Source of the DNA: Nectonema munidae
Lineage: Eukaryota; Nematomorpha; Nectonematoida; Nectonematidae
DNA: 64,000 nt
Reading direction: 5' to 3'
NCBI GenBank assembly: GCA_030549495.1
Contig: JAUIRK010000144.1
Location: forward strand, 62,001-126,000
The notes under the pieces were generated by a model that worked only from the letters and a program-made list of their open reading frames with translations, was not told where the DNA came from and did not search any database. Positions 39,850 through 52,152 of the stretch are shown in pieces (positions within the stretch are counted from its first letter, which is position 1; each line of letters begins with the position of its first letter). The translations under genes were made by a program, and so were the position numbers.

Positions 39850-41223
39850 TCTAACCAACAATTGGAAGTTTAAAAAGAGAACGTCTTTTTCTATGTTTAA
39901 TCATGAGTGATTTAATGCTGGAAATGAGATTATCAACATTTTTGTAGAAAACTTTTATTTTCAAGGTACAATTGTGCCAAAGATGTGAAAAAGATTTGGA
40001 AATAAAACTTTCAAAACTTTTACAGCGGACATATTGCATCTTGCTGCATCTGTTAACAACAAAGAAAAGTTGTCTCGTTCAATTTTATACTTTTTTCTTT
40101 TATCATCGATTAATCTTGTAAGTTTTTCTGAATTTATGTGTTCATCAAAATTGGAAACTTTTATAAGATAGGTAATTTCTGCGTTATCAATCATGCCAAT
40201 TAAAACGTTAATCTTCTATTTTTTGTAATGCTAACTCATCAATTGCGTTCCTACATGATCTCACAGACAGTAGTGTTTTTCCCATACTTTCAAACAACGT
40301 CTTTATACTAGGGTGATTTAGTTTATGCAAAGGCATATTCGCTGCAAGAAAAGATGTCGCTATTTTTAGCGTAAAGTTTTTTTATGGAACTAACAAAAGA
40401 ATCTAAACTTTCGTTCACAGTAAGACTACTAAGTTTACTTTTATGTTTTAGTGTGTTTCTATGATGTTGCACAAAAAAAGCTTTTTCATGTTTAACTTCA
40501 GTCATGCATATTTTACAGTACAAACTTTTATTAGATGAAGAAAAAGTGAACTCTTGTGGAAATTTTGTATACTTGTGAAATTCTAAAAAATATTATAAAT
40601 ATAAAATTATAAAAAATTTTCAACTTACAAAATGTGATCTAAAATGAGAAATGGAAAAAATTCAACTTGAAAACATTGAAAAAGAAAATAACTATTTAAA
40701 AATCGTTAACTGATACTATAACCGCACTATATGAATTAAAACGTCATAAAATTACTGTATTTAATAGTATAAAAAACTTACAAATGCTTTCAATTGTATA
40801 TAGATATCCGTGTGTTTCTTATCTACGCTTTTCCATTTAAATAAGGAAACACATTTGAAACATGATCACTGTGCAATGTGCACACATAGCATTGAAAATC
40901 AAAATATATCAATATATATGTGTGTATGTCTATCAAAATGACTTTATTGACTTAAACTCAAAAAGTTGACTTTAATTGATTTAAAAATTTATAGATTAGT
41001 CGATAAACTTTTAAGTTAAACAAGTGTAAACCTTTTTAAAAAGTTTTACAAAACAAAAATGAAAATTGACTTTATTGACTTTTACTCGCCCTGCTGAGGA
41101 TACATAAAAAGTGGAAATGAACTTATTTCGTAACACCCATCAATTACAAAATTTAGCGTGCGACTGGATAAACTTACTTCGACAGCAGGATCTGACCCAC
41201 GGGCCTTGGTTTTGTGACCCCTG
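39850..41223 (-). mobile_element. hAT relic (5' part) with Charlie-like terminal repeat
   Basis: The right end on the minus strand starts CAGGGGTCACAAAACCAAGG and continues CCCGTGGGTCAGATCC, like CAGGGGTC...GGCCC hAT ends. Downstream on the same strand a zinc finger MYCKICMTEVKHEKAFFVQH (40523) is followed by LTDAARCNMSAVKVLKVLFP and FYKNVDNLISSIKSLM in other frames, matching hAT transposases of the DUF659 type. The 3' half and left end were not found. Confidence 0.65.
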
Positions 41224-41949
41224 TTTTATGTAAAAACAGACTTGATTATATCAGATTCATTTCAGCGAAAATAAAAAATAGGAATAGAAAAAAAAAGATA
41301 ATTTTATTCAACATGTGTAAGAAATAATTAATTATTAATTAGTAAAAAGAGCTAATCTTTGGCTAAAAGTTAAACTATGCTTCATAAAATCATCACGCAT
41401 TAAAATTAGATGAGTACAATAAAATGGGTGCATTTATTATGACGTTGATTTATGTATAAAGGAGTCGGTAGCATCTCTTTCTGGATCAGCTAAACAAAGC
41501 TTCCACCTTTTGAATAAAAAATGTTTTGATAACTTTTTGAATGAGCTTTTGATCTTCGCGTGTAAATGAGAAGGAAGAGTTTGCGAAATTCTGAAATCCA
41601 AAGTGCAGAAGAAGTCAGAGCGAACAAAAATACCATGTCTACGACAAAAAAGATAAAATAATGGAAACTTCTCTACAAGAAGAGTTATTATAGTGGGATG
41701 AAGCTTTCAAGGGCACGTTTTAGAAAATTTCCTTTTTATCTTTTCCAATCAATTTTTATATAACTTAAAGCAAATTTGGTAAAGTGAGGTATCACTATTA
41801 TTGCGAGTAGCGTAGAAAAATTCTCCTTTATAAAAATTAATAGAATATAACAAATAAAAATTTTAATCTCTAATTATATGTCATTAATAAATGTGGTAAA
41901 ATAAAAATTATAATTTTATTTAAAAAAATATTTTGTTTACATTCCTATC

Positions 41950-42284
41950 TTTTATCAGAAAACTATATAGAGTTTTTGTGTTCACGAGATTTTCTTTCTA
42001 ATTTCGTAGTAAATTTGTGGGCTTTTGTTAAATTTGTAGCAACAGTTAAATTCCTTTCAAAATTAGCTTCTTGTAGCTCATAGATATTAATTGATTCTTC
42101 AATATGAAAAAAAATTCAGCCATTTCTTCATCCACACTTTTTTCTTCCTCTTCATTTGAAATTTCATCTGTCAGCATAAAGAAATTCGCTAACACCTTTC
42201 TGTGAAATATATTCTATTTATAAAAACAACGTTCGTAAAAACGATGTTTTGTGAAGCGAGGTTTCGTTAAACGAAGTATGCCTG
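41950..42284 (-). mobile_element. Tigger relic: C-terminal coding piece and one terminal repeat
   Basis: The end read inward is CAGGCATACTTCGTTTAACG with TA outside (42285). Coding ISNEEEEKSVDEEMAEFF and INIYELQEANFERNL fit the Tigger C-terminal helix region. Confidence 0.55.
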
Positions 42285-42289
42285 TACTA

Positions 42290-43652
42290 TAAAACCCTAT
42301 AATCCCTAAACCTTGTGTGTGTGTGTGTGTTCACTTACAAACGACATTCTCACTGTAAAGAAATCACATGCTTAATCGCACCAACCTTTGTCATTTCTTT
42401 ATTTCTGTGTCACCTACATTCATATCTATAGAATAGTGTCACTGTTTGTTCATACTATATAATTTATTCCTCGAATAATCCCTAACCTTCCTACTACTCA
42501 ACCTTAAAGGAATGAGGAGGGATCCGCAATGCGCGGAGCGAGAAATCAATGCGGAGACCGGCTAGCATTTCAGTATTTTATATTTTATCCCTCAAAAGAT
42601 ACTCATATTGAAAAAATTGACCAAAAAGCACTTTAGATGATCAGATTGATAAATAGTGTTAAAAATCACTTCCTCATATAAATAATAATGCAAGCACTGT
42701 ATTTGAGGCATAACATGCATTTATTTTCAAGGCACAAAGAACTTTTTACAGAAGAAAATATCAGCCTCTAATTCAATAAGATATTTCATATTGATTCGTT
42801 TTAATGACATTTCTTCAATTTCAAAAGTTTGATGAATTTTAGGTAAAATTATTGCTAAATTTATCATTTTTATTAACTAACATATCAAACATTTTAAAGG
42901 AATTGAGTACCTGCCAATATAAGTAAAAAGTTATTTAAAATTATTATTTTTCAAATACTTCTCTGTAATTCCATGTAAAAGTGACCTTGCTCGTTGAAGA
43001 TTGAAATCACAAAGGCTATACAAACATATATATATATATATATCGATATTGAAAGCAGATTAACACTGACTAATAGCGACTTCTATTCTTTATTTTGATA
43101 GGAATAAAAATAGCAAGCATCAATAACCAGATCATACAGGCTCATTGATCAATGATCAATAAAAAAATCAATATTTTTTTTGGCCATTCCAGCTTCGTCC
43201 TCTATTGGGCATGTTCAACATTGCTGGTAAAGGCATCACATCAGATAGATGTTAATTATATCAATGTGTTAATATGTGATAAATATGTTTAAAAAATATT
43301 GGAAAGTATTGATTGATTGATTGATTGTGAGCTTAGAATTTTATTTTGTCTTACCTGTAAAAACCTGTATTTGCCCACAAATCTGCGTATGAAAGTGATC
43401 AAACAAATTTTTTTTTGTTTGGAAAATTATTATTTTGAAAAAGATAAATACTTGTAAAAGACTTAACTTAATTCACCTATATCTTTCCTTCGAGTTCTGT
43501 TGTTAGCTTTGTAAAAGCAAAATAAAATTTATTTACCCATACGGAGTAAAAATGTTTCCAATTGCTCTTTTTAAAAAGACAAACATAAAGTTGGATGGGA
43601 TATGTGAAAAAGTCTTGGTAATATTAAAAGTTTTTGATTTATAACAAATTAC
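42290..43652. other. No recognised coding exon
   Basis: Expected to contain the last ATPase exon, which I could not identify. Contains (GT)n at 42312 and (ATTG)n near 43310. Confidence 0.4.
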
Positions 43653-43794
43653 CTAGGAAGGATAAACTTTCTGTTTGGAAGATCTTTTGAAAGAATGGAA
43701 TGTATATAACACAAAATTGACCAAAAACGGAAGTAAGGATTGTGTATATCAATGCTTTGTTTGAGAAAAATCCTATCGAAAACACTGACCTGGT
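43653..43794 (-). CDS. ATP2C1: SPCA-type ATPase, M9-region exon (last exon found)
   Basis: A 142-nt exon. After acceptor TTCTAAATAG it reads [16 protein letters not shown] and [20 protein letters not shown], then LSFL, and ends with a split codon before GTAATT. It follows the preceding exon exactly as in the family (RSxTKSVFxIG). The final helix and cytosolic tail should follow, but no convincing exon was seen between 40 and 43.6 kb. It may be very divergent, very short, or left of the window's recognisable part. Confidence 0.87.
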
Positions 43795-44563
43795 CTATTT
43801 AGAATAAATGCAAGTGTATAATTTGGAAGAGAAAAAATAAAAAGTCGCAATATATTGATGTATAATTTCGAAGCATGAGGTTTTATTGTAGAAGTTGTCA
43901 GGGAAAATGGACCTGTATAATAAATCTTACTAATTTTAACACTATTTTGGATGAAGATAATCGAAATTTTAAAATTTTCAAACATTTAAAGTGAAGGAAT
44001 ATAAAAATACACGAAAAATGACATTACTCTGGATAAAGAAATAAACAAATAGAACATAAAATGATGAAAAAGCTATACATTCTATAAAAAATATCAATTT
44101 TATCTTCAAAAATAACTGTGGACATCATCAAACACAAATATCACAAATTTTCAAATATTTTTGGCAAAAAAAAATATATTTTTTAAATTTGTAAATGAAT
44201 GCATCTTTTGTCAACGTTTTCAAATCAACGATGTATACAAATTTATCTTGATAATTTTTATTTATTTCTTGATGAATTACAGAATTAGCTTACATGTTTT
44301 AAAATGGGGTCATCTTATACAGCGAACATAAACTGAATTTCAACATTTTTTCCTGTAGTTAGTGGCCGATATATACACCAAATCAACGTATACACAGACA
44401 ATCATATACGGTATTTAAAAAAACTCGCAATTTAAAAACGGGTGTTTTTGAAATATACTGGTAAAACTTATGCGAAAATGAAATAAAGAGTGAATATAAA
44501 AGTTGCGAAATATGAAATGATAAACATGTGGAATTATTGGTTTAAAAACAAAGCGAAAAATAC

Positions 44564-44659
44564 TTTAGAGCGACAGCTGATTGCATTGAACATATCGAAG
44601 AGAACAAAGCACGTAAATGTCATTGTAGTGTCACGTGAGGTAAAGTTGCCATCAGCAGA
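44564..44659 (-). CDS. ATP2C1: SPCA-type ATPase, M8 exon
   Basis: A 32-codon phase 0/0 exon, acceptor CGATTTAAG, donor GTATTT. It reads [20 protein letters not shown] and continues [12 protein letters not shown]. The [11 protein letters not shown] and FDMFNA strings are highly conserved in SPCA pumps. The intron to its right includes an 854-bp hAT-type MITE (45336-46189) and a tRNA-like SINE head. Confidence 0.94.
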
Positions 44660-44934
44660 CTTAAATCGGATAAAAATTTTACAATTAAGTCTGGACAAGA
44701 GATCAATATAGAATTTGTTATATCCCTCTTTAACCATTAAGTTTTCTTTTCTTTCGTAACACTTTCAGGCAATAGTTTTCAAAAATTATGTGTCAGTCCT
44801 ATTTTTGAATGATATAACTTAAAGTAGACTACTTTTTTAGTCGTTCACTGTTGAACCATTACGCTAAACGACTGAAGAACAATGTTGGCATCATATCGAA
44901 GGAAAGAATAAACTTGCATAGCTAGATAGAAAAG

Positions 44935-45005
44935 GATGTGATGATGTGGGATCAAACCCAGAATGACTGGATCAATACACAATGCTTTCCCTGTTAGGCC
45001 AACTT
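44935..45005 (-). repeat. tRNA-like SINE head
   Basis: Minus strand GTTGGCCTAACAGGGAAAGC and B-box-like GGGTTTGATCCCAC, in an ATPase intron. Confidence 0.5.
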
Positions 45006-45335
45006 AAAAAAATTTTCTTGAAATTATTATTTATTGATGATGAAAATCCATTCAAAAAGGAAGCCCACGAATTTCACAACAATGAATTAACATTTCAATT
45101 CGAGAAAATAATTGGAATGATAATAATGGTAATTAATACTGTTCCTTGTCATTATAATTTTGCTTCAAAGGATTTTATTACTAAAATACAAACAAGTGGT
45201 AATGTTGCACCATACGTGCACGAGTTGAATATAGAGATAAGAAAGTTTCAGCCAATTAGAGACTTTTATTTAGTTAGATATTGATCATTTTTGACGAAGT
45301 TTTTGTAAAATCATTTTTTGTGACATCATTTAGGT

Positions 45336-46189
45336 CAGGGGTTCCCAACCGGGGGTTCGCAAACCCTTGGAGGTTCGTTTCATTTTTTTCAAGAGGTACT
45401 TTATAAAGGTATCTGAAAAGTTTTTTTAATTTTTAACTAATATATACCACATACATTAGAGTGGTCCATCAAAGCACGGTAAAAAAAATTTCAGATAATT
45501 TTGATTAGAACCCTGCATTTGGTTTTGACACTTAAAAGATTATTGAGGCAGAAATTTGAAAGAAAAATAAGATGTTTTAAAGGCTGCACAAGTCGGTCAA
45601 AGTTTCTTGGCGATTACATAACTTTGCGTTTTTGGCATATGCCTAGATGAATACCTGAGAAAAAAAGATAGGTATAAGTAGCAGCCGTTTTTGAGTTATA
45701 TATTTAATAAATAGGGCGAATACCAAGTTAAATTACTCTGATTTATGTTAATAATTGCTTTTTTAGACATATAGAGCAGATGGAGTGCTATAGTAGCCAA
45801 GCAATCGACAAACAAAATTTAAATTCAGCAAATTAACTAATTTACCAATTAACAAACTTTTCACCAAATAACTAATTAATAGATTAAGCAATTAATAAGA
45901 GCAATAAAAAATTTATTTCAATATCATAATAGGAAATTCAAAGTAATCTCTCAGAAATATTGGATCGAAAATGTATGTGATGTCCTACATACATAAAATG
46001 GGTTGAAAATTTCCCCCAAAAACCATAATTAAAAATAATTGAAAGTTGTTTTGTATATATTGAAATACATCTTTGATTGGTGATTAGCGAGGTTTAAAAT
46101 CAATTAGTTTGAAAAGAAATTATTAGGGGTTCGCCTAAGGCTGAAAATTTTCAAGAGGTACTTCGTGAAAAAAAGGGTGGGAACCTCTG
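45336..46189. mobile_element. 854-bp hAT-type non-autonomous element, perfect 8-bp target duplication
   Basis: Ends CAGGGGTTCCCAACC and, inward from the right, CAGAGGTTCCCACCC. Flanks are ATTTAGGT at 45328-45335 and 46190-46197. Both ends continue with TCAAGAGGTACTT strings. No transposase. Inside an ATPase intron. Confidence 0.9.
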
Positions 46190-46366
46190 ATTTAGGTGGA
46201 TGAAACACCTGCTATTTTGTCATACTAATACTTGATAACTAACAAACTAATTTTAATAATTAATAATAATGAAAAACAACTCTTAAGATCGAAAAATCAT
46301 GAATAAAATAAAGGATTCAGTGCAACATTACCCAAACAAGGCTTACCTTAAAAACATTTAATCTGT

Positions 46367-46820
46367 TTAACCCATTTGATAGCAGAAAAAGAAGACGACA
46401 TTAAATAATTTGATATAAAAATAATTTACAAAGCTCCTTTTCTATTGTTAATAAGAGGACTTAAAATATGGAGATCAGTTAAAAGTTTTACATAAGCGAG
46501 ATAAATGGCTGTTCGTTTTTTTGGAAATACGAATTGAAATATATGTCTTCATATTAAAACAAGCTTGTCCAGATATGATAATTTCGATTCTTATATATAC
46601 ACTATGAACATAAATATACTGAATTGAATATGAATTTCTCATATAAAAAATTTAAAGACGAGGACTAGTTAGTGTCCAGAGAAATAAAAATAGTCTGCTC
46701 AATTTTTCAAAAAATTCTATTGAAAAAGAAAGCACAAAAGAAAAGTAATCTTCAGAATTCTGATCGTCAAAGGCTAAAAGCTAAAATCATGGAGTTTGAG
46801 GTGTACATGATATTAAAGGT
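46367..46820. mobile_element. Possible larger TTAA-type element related to copy-1/3 MITEs
   Basis: TTAACCCATTTGATAGCAGA at the left, and a GAAAAAGAAAGCA...GTCAAAGGCTAAAAGC stretch that resembles 20855-20910. The right end is uncertain. Confidence 0.3.
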
Positions 46821-46954
46821 TAAAAAAAATTCACATTGAAATTCAAAAAAAGTCTACAGTATTTTCAAACAACGTTTTCAAAGAAAAGATGTGTACGGCA
46901 ATTTCATTCAACATCTGAGGACTAAATATGAAGGTTATATGGAAAATAAGTAAC

Positions 46955-47102
46955 CTCTTTAAAATAGACCCAAAAGGTTCCGCTCGTGACAATGAATGAA
47001 GAAAGAAAGACGTTGAAAAGTAGGGTGTAGCTGATGAGGCTGTCTTTCGGATTTCTAGGCGGTTGTGAGGCTATACCAAAATCTGGCGGTTCTAAACCCA
47101 GG
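46955..47102 (-). CDS. ATP2C1: SPCA-type ATPase, M6-M7/M8 exon
   Basis: A 148-nt exon that begins by completing the split serine (acceptor GACTGTTAG). It reads LGLEPPDFG, PPRNPKDSLIS and SFIVTSGTFWVYFKE, matching the SPCA LGVEP...PPRNxKDS segment and the following helix. It ends at GAG before GTTACT. The phase agrees with exons on both sides. Confidence 0.92.
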
Positions 47103-47164
47103 CTAACAGTCAAGGTAAAAAGATATAAATGCTAATGCCATTTTAACAATGAATGTACACATAC

Positions 47165-47334
47165 CTTTGGGCTGGAGGACCATCCATCAGAATGTTGATA
47201 TACAATATTTGCATAGGATTTATCGGAGTTGGCATGCCAAAGAGTGTAGCAATGGCGATCAGTGATAAAGCAGCTATGCTCGTAGATAACTGGAATTGCA
47301 AGAAATTGAGAATATTAGAGAAAATAGTTTTTCC
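47165..47334 (-). CDS. ATP2C1: SPCA-type ATPase, M5-M6 exon
   Basis: A 170-nt exon after acceptor TTTTTAAG. It encodes [19 protein letters not shown] (M5 end and loop) and [19 protein letters not shown]. The M6 DGPPA carries ion-site residues (Asn and Asp of NILMD) typical of SPCA. The donor is AG/GTATGT, and the split serine codon is completed by the next exon. The intron to the right contains a 130-bp TTAA-flanked MITE (47743-47872). Confidence 0.94.
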
Positions 47335-47742
47335 CTTAAAAACAAAAAATGTGCGATTGAACAAAATTGTAAAATAAGATAGAACACTGACCATATAAGA
47401 ACGAGAGGGCGAAATAAGATCTTAACCGTGTCAACACTTTGGGAGGGAAAAATGTTCACACACTATAAAAAATTTTTGACTGACACATTACGATTATAAT
47501 GAAATAGCGTAATTTGAATCTCAGCGATAATAAGAACAAGCTTAAATATTTTAAAACCTTCTTTTTTCAGGATTCCTAAAAAATATTTGTTGAGATTCTT
47601 TGTCCTTCTCTTTGAGATGTTTCAAAAATTACATACTATATATCACAAACTTTTCGCAATATCCGTAGTGAATCATAGTGTATTTTCTGTATCTTCGAGA
47701 AAAGCTGATATTTCATGAAAATATAACTAGCGAATATATTAA

Positions 47743-47872
47743 CCCTTTCGTGACCAGTGTATCATATATGAGACATAAACAATTTTAACTTCGTCTGCTT
47801 TTTCAAATTGTTTTGTATATGAATCTTCTGCTTTTTAATAAATATCGTCTGATTTTTCTGGTAAAGAAAGGG
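47743..47872. mobile_element. TTAA-flanked piggyBac-type MITE, copy 4 (130 bp)
   Basis: CCCTTTCGTGACC...GAAAGGG with perfect short inverted ends, TTAA at 47739-47742 and 47873-47876. About 85-90% like copy 1 by eye. Confidence 0.88.
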
Positions 47873-48898
47873 TTAAACTGAATCTCCTGCAGATAAGATA
47901 TGATTGCTTCTGAAAATAGCATTACGCAAACTTTTTTTAACTTGTAATACGCGAAAATTTCTTGATTTAATACTTAAAATATATCTATAAGGCAAGAGTT
48001 TTACATAAAATCCAGAATTTAAAAAGGTTATATTTTATAAGAAAATTATGGGAATGACTGATCAAGTTCTAAAGTTATTAGCTCTTATGAAGAAATATAA
48101 TCAAGATAATCGTTTTAAGAAAAAAAAAGTCAAAAAATTCCAGAACCTGAGAGATGGATAAGTCACAAACAGGCATACCTTTAAGAGGACTATATCTACA
48201 TCCTGAATTTAAACGTCTGTCGAGAACAAATTTAAAATTCGTGAGTCCTACAATGCATCAAGAGTGACACTTAGTCACATGACCGTCACTACAACAGTAT
48301 AGCCTTGTTCACAGATTTACAACACGCATCAATAGAAAAATTGCAACAAATCAAATAAAGATTCTATTTAATATATAAGAATGTTTTAGCATAGAGTATT
48401 GCCTTTATAACTTCATTCTATATACAAGTTCTTAAATTGATTCACTACCCTGAAAAATGTCCATGAAACCAATCACTCGGATAACGAATTTTGAAGGATT
48501 ACGTCCTGAAACAATACGTAGCATGAATTAAGAAAATAAATTGATTGATCACTTAAAAGTAATAATCTTTGAACAAGTCGAAAGCATTCATTCTTCTTGA
48601 ATATAATTCCATACACAATTTTAATACTTTCTCATAATAAGGCCAAAAATCAAAAAAATGTTTCAATCTTCGCAAAAGTAAAAAGTTTGCGCAGGAATAT
48701 TCTAGCGTATATAATTTCATCATGGCATAAAATTCTTAATAGTGTTTTCTTTTATTTTATATAAATAAAGTATTGCAACATGTAAAAGAACAAGCGATAC
48801 AAATGGACTTAACCTTGTAAGCGTTACGCTGACTCCATCACTTTTGTTTGCAAATTATAAATTATTTCAATCAATTTATGTGAGCTTGAGTGAAATAC

Positions 48899-49081
48899 TT
48901 GTATTATAGCGGGAGGTATGCAATTGAGGTTGTCATTCGACAGAATCATGTCAGAAGCTTCTTTGCTGACGTCAGTTGCGGTTTGGCCCATGGAAATGCC
49001 GATATTGGAAGCGCGAAGTGAAACTGCATCATTCACTCCATCTCCGATCATTGCAACAATATATCCACAACTTTGGAGAGC
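48899..49081 (-). CDS. ATP2C1: SPCA-type ATPase, GDGVNDA hinge exon
   Basis: A 61-codon phase 0/0 exon, acceptor TTTTATCAG, donor GTATTT. It contains [19 protein letters not shown], the Mg2+-coordinating GDGxND hinge, and [20 protein letters not shown]. The family continues with an AIEEGKxIYxN segment; here the exon ends AIIQ and the next begins GKTIFSN, so the acidic pair is replaced. The 1.94-kb intron to its right holds a short retroposon tail near 49740-49932. Confidence 0.93.
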
Positions 49082-51022
49082 CTGATAAAATAAAATAAAA
49101 TAAAATATCAACTTTGTGTGGTATAATATAACTTTCAAAAGAAAAACTTAAATAAGATAAAGCACAAATTTCCGCAATATTTTTAAAAGGAAAAATTTAT
49201 CAAAGGCACAATGTAATATTCAGTTGTACTAAATAGAAACTTCCAGAAGTATCAAAGTCAAATCAAAAAGGGTCAGAAAATGTTCAGAGACATTTCATAG
49301 AAAAATTCAACGCTTTATAACTTCTTTTAAAAGTCTATTCCATATGTTAAGAACGTAATCTGTGTAATATTCACTACGACAATAATACGGAATCTATGGA
49401 TTGAAAAATTATATAGGAAAAAATTCTAAATTTCAAGAATTTGATTTAAAAGTCTGTGTTTAACACTTTGATGGAGATGGATCTACAACGAAAATTTACC
49501 CCTGAAAATTTTCTTGGTACACAAGTGTTACACAAATCCTCAAAAGTTTAAAATAGAGATGCAGAGTTGGGACTAAGTATAGAACTCTATCTAAGATTAG
49601 TGCTCCAAAATCTAACCAGATAAAATTATTTATATAGCTCAAAATTCATTATATAAAATCTATACTTTTCTCTTCGGAGAGATGACTCTTCGAGAGAAAG
49701 ATACACCTCTTGTAATAATGATAGATGTTATGTTTGTTCATCATAGTGTATTTTCTGTATAAAAATGATGTTACTATTTTATACTCTATACTTTAATTGT
49801 GTAATATTTGTAATTATATGATAATGTATATAAAATTGTTTATCTTAATTTTTATAAGTTACCCTGTCAGCGGCTTTAATTAGCCTGTTGTGTGCTCCCT
49901 TACATATACCAATAAACTTTCTTCTTCTTCTTATATAAGATTTAAAAAAAACAAATAAAAAAAATTATTGTAGACAATTTCACTAATAAAAATGTAATTG
50001 CATAAAAAATTTTGAATATCAAAATTTAATTTATTAGAGAATCACTTTATATACTATAAAAAAAGGGTATGAAAAATATATTGAGATGTTAAAAAAATAA
50101 AAAGCAGGAATATATACCAAACAAAATTATAGAAAAAGGCAAATGAATTGAATTTCTGATTGTGAAATGAAACTTTAATGCTATGCTACAAATTTATTAT
50201 ACATCATGCATAATTAAAACGGACACAAACTCCTTCATATTTCGAAAAAAAAATTAAATAAAAAAAGAATTCCCAGGCTTCAAATATGCACGAAAAGAAA
50301 ATGAGCGGTCATTGAAGTTTACATATCATCACTAAAAACCAATCATTTTTTGGGGGAATTCAGGTATAGCTATGCTTTATAAATAGACGTGGCTCCATAT
50401 GTAAAAAAGCCCAGAATGAAAACGATTCACCTGCTAATCTAATTATGTTAATATTTAATTATGGAACTCATTTAAGAGAAAGAGTTATCGTGTTCATCAA
50501 CTTAATACCCATTTTGATATATTCTACCTATATGTAGGATGAATAGCAACTAGGAAAAAGAATTGCAAGCGACTCCAATATCAAATTTATCATAGGGACC
50601 CGTATAAATATAATGAGTGTATATATTTGTGTGTACAACATGTGTAAAAATGCGTGAGTCTCTTATCAACGGGAATATTCAAAAATACGGCGTTTTTTTG
50701 AATTCATCAAACTTATCATAATTTGTAGGTGTTAAAAATGTGGGAATGAATTTATTAATATTTTTTATTGTTGCTATCGAATCAAAGAGAAGAATTATCT
50801 TCCAAAATTTGACAAATGATAGAAGTCATAATAGAATCATCAGATCAGGAATCGAATAGGGGATATTGGATCGATCAATGTAAAACTCTTCAGCCCCTGG
50901 CCATCTGCTGAATTAAAATTAAAAGTTAATCTTAAAAGAATAGTGAATACGTACAAAATGTATATAACTATAGAAATGTTAAATTTTAACAAGTTTTGAT
51001 GGGATATTAATTAAGTAAATAC
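49082..51022 (-). other. ATPase intron with retroposon tail
   Basis: Non-coding, apart from a possible retroposon 3' end with (CTT)n at 49740-49932. Confidence 0.6.
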
Positions 51023-51241
51023 CTTAATAATTTTAAGTTTGTTAGAAGGTGTTAACCGATAAAAGACGCAAATGGACAAAACAGACTTCACCAAATCAAT
51101 TTCGCTCAGTTCATCCACTTGAGCTCCGGACATGCAGTAAAATTGAGACTCTTTTGAAAACTTTTCGAAGCAAGGATGCAAAGAAATCTGCTTGGCAATA
51201 GAGATTGTGGTTTCAATGGAATCTCCTGTTAAGATCTTAAC
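51023..51241 (-). CDS. ATP2C1: SPCA-type ATPase, TGDS exon of P domain
   Basis: A 73-codon phase 0/0 exon starting VKILTGDSIETTISIAKQI after a CTTCTAG acceptor. It ends VFYRLTPSNKLKIIK before donor GTATTT. TGDS is the conserved P-domain motif of P-type ATPases, and the RxxPxxKLKI segment follows as in SPCA. Its phase joins the neighbouring exons without a gap. Confidence 0.92.
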
Positions 51242-51299
51242 CTAGAAGCAAAAGATTAGGAAACATGTTATATTCGACTTAAAAAAGGCAAAGTCATAC

Positions 51300-51539
51300 T
51301 ATGATGCCGTTATTGATTAGGATTTGAATTGTTTCCGCAACACCGCTCTTAATTGGATCCTCTAAGCCAACCAATCCAGCAAAGGTCAGGTTATCTTCAT
51401 CCGGTCCGTAAGCTAACGCTAAAACTCTAAGACCTTTCAAAGAGAGGTCACTAGATGCACGTGCCATGCTATGAAAGGCAGCGCTTTTATCTTTGCAATC
51501 AAAAAACTTACACATTTTAATAATGACTTCTGGAGCTCC
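51300..51539 (-). CDS. ATP2C1: SPCA-type ATPase, KGAPE / hinge exon (intact copy)
   Basis: An 80-codon phase 0/0 exon. The acceptor TTTGTTTTAG precedes GGAGCTCCA (GAPEVIIKMCKFF), and the donor is GTATGA after ATCATA. It holds [13 protein letters not shown] and [17 protein letters not shown], the P-domain entry that in the family precedes the TGDS motif. A second, 5'-truncated and frameshifted copy lies 0.6 kb upstream in gene sense (52153-52393). This copy keeps both splice sites and the open frame, so it is taken as the working exon. Confidence 0.92.
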
Positions 51540-51763
51540 CTAAAACAAAAAATAAAGTTTTTCTATTAAAGTAAAATAAATTTATAAAAAATACATTAAA
51601 ATGCATAAAAGAGTACTCATGACACCATTATATAGCATATTTAAAGTGAGAACTTAGCAAAGCTCATAATGCAGCCAAACACGTTGAAATATTTTGCCAA
51701 GATAGAACATATGTAATTGTATAATATTTTTCTGCAAATGTTCCTAAATATGAAGAATTACAT

Positions 51764-52150
51764 CTTCATCATCATCATTCATTTTGTTTTAGAAGGTGGG
51801 TTGTCCTCTTTGGAGGGTGCACCTTCCTTATGGATACAAACTTCAAACTTTCCATCGCTTTCATCCATCTATCTCTATTCTTCATATCCTTTATGTCGAT
51901 TTTGTACATACTCATATCCTTTTCAATTGCATTCTTCCATTTAAGACAAGGTCTACCGCGCTTTTTCCTTCCATCAATCTCCATCTTTATTACTTCGCCC
52001 TCATGACACTTTGGGGTGTGCCAACCCCACAATATTCGATTGTATCCATAAGATTTTGTTGGAGCAATGGTTTTATGACCGGATGCCCTTCCTGACGCCA
52101 ACCCTCCTCCTTTCGGACCCTGGACTTGGGACCAAGCGATGGCGGAGTTG
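51764..52150 (-). mobile_element. RTE-like LINE 3' fragment
   Basis: In the minus frame this reads GRASGHKTIAPTKSYGYNRI, then RKKRGRPCLKWKNAIEKDM and NRDRWMKAMESLK, ending in a (GAT)n-type tail at about 51764-51780. A GRP-x-x-K/R-W motif with a trinucleotide tail is typical of the C-terminus of RTE-class LINE proteins. It lies precisely between the two copies of the ATPase exon. Confidence 0.6.
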
Positions 52151-52152
52151 AA

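Noticed and set aside
42740..42880. Minus-strand stretch with IHQTFEIEEMSLKRI considered as the missing ATPase exon
   Set aside because: Resemblance to the FQTESLS region is weak and the preceding exon already encodes that segment.
43773..43985. 70-codon minus frame overlapping the last ATPase exon
   Set aside because: Wrong frame; the real exon is 43653-43794 in another frame.
44982..45284. 100-codon plus frame
   Set aside because: No family recognised; starts inside a SINE-like stretch.
51796..52095. 99-codon plus frame
   Set aside because: Shadow of the minus-strand RTE fragment.
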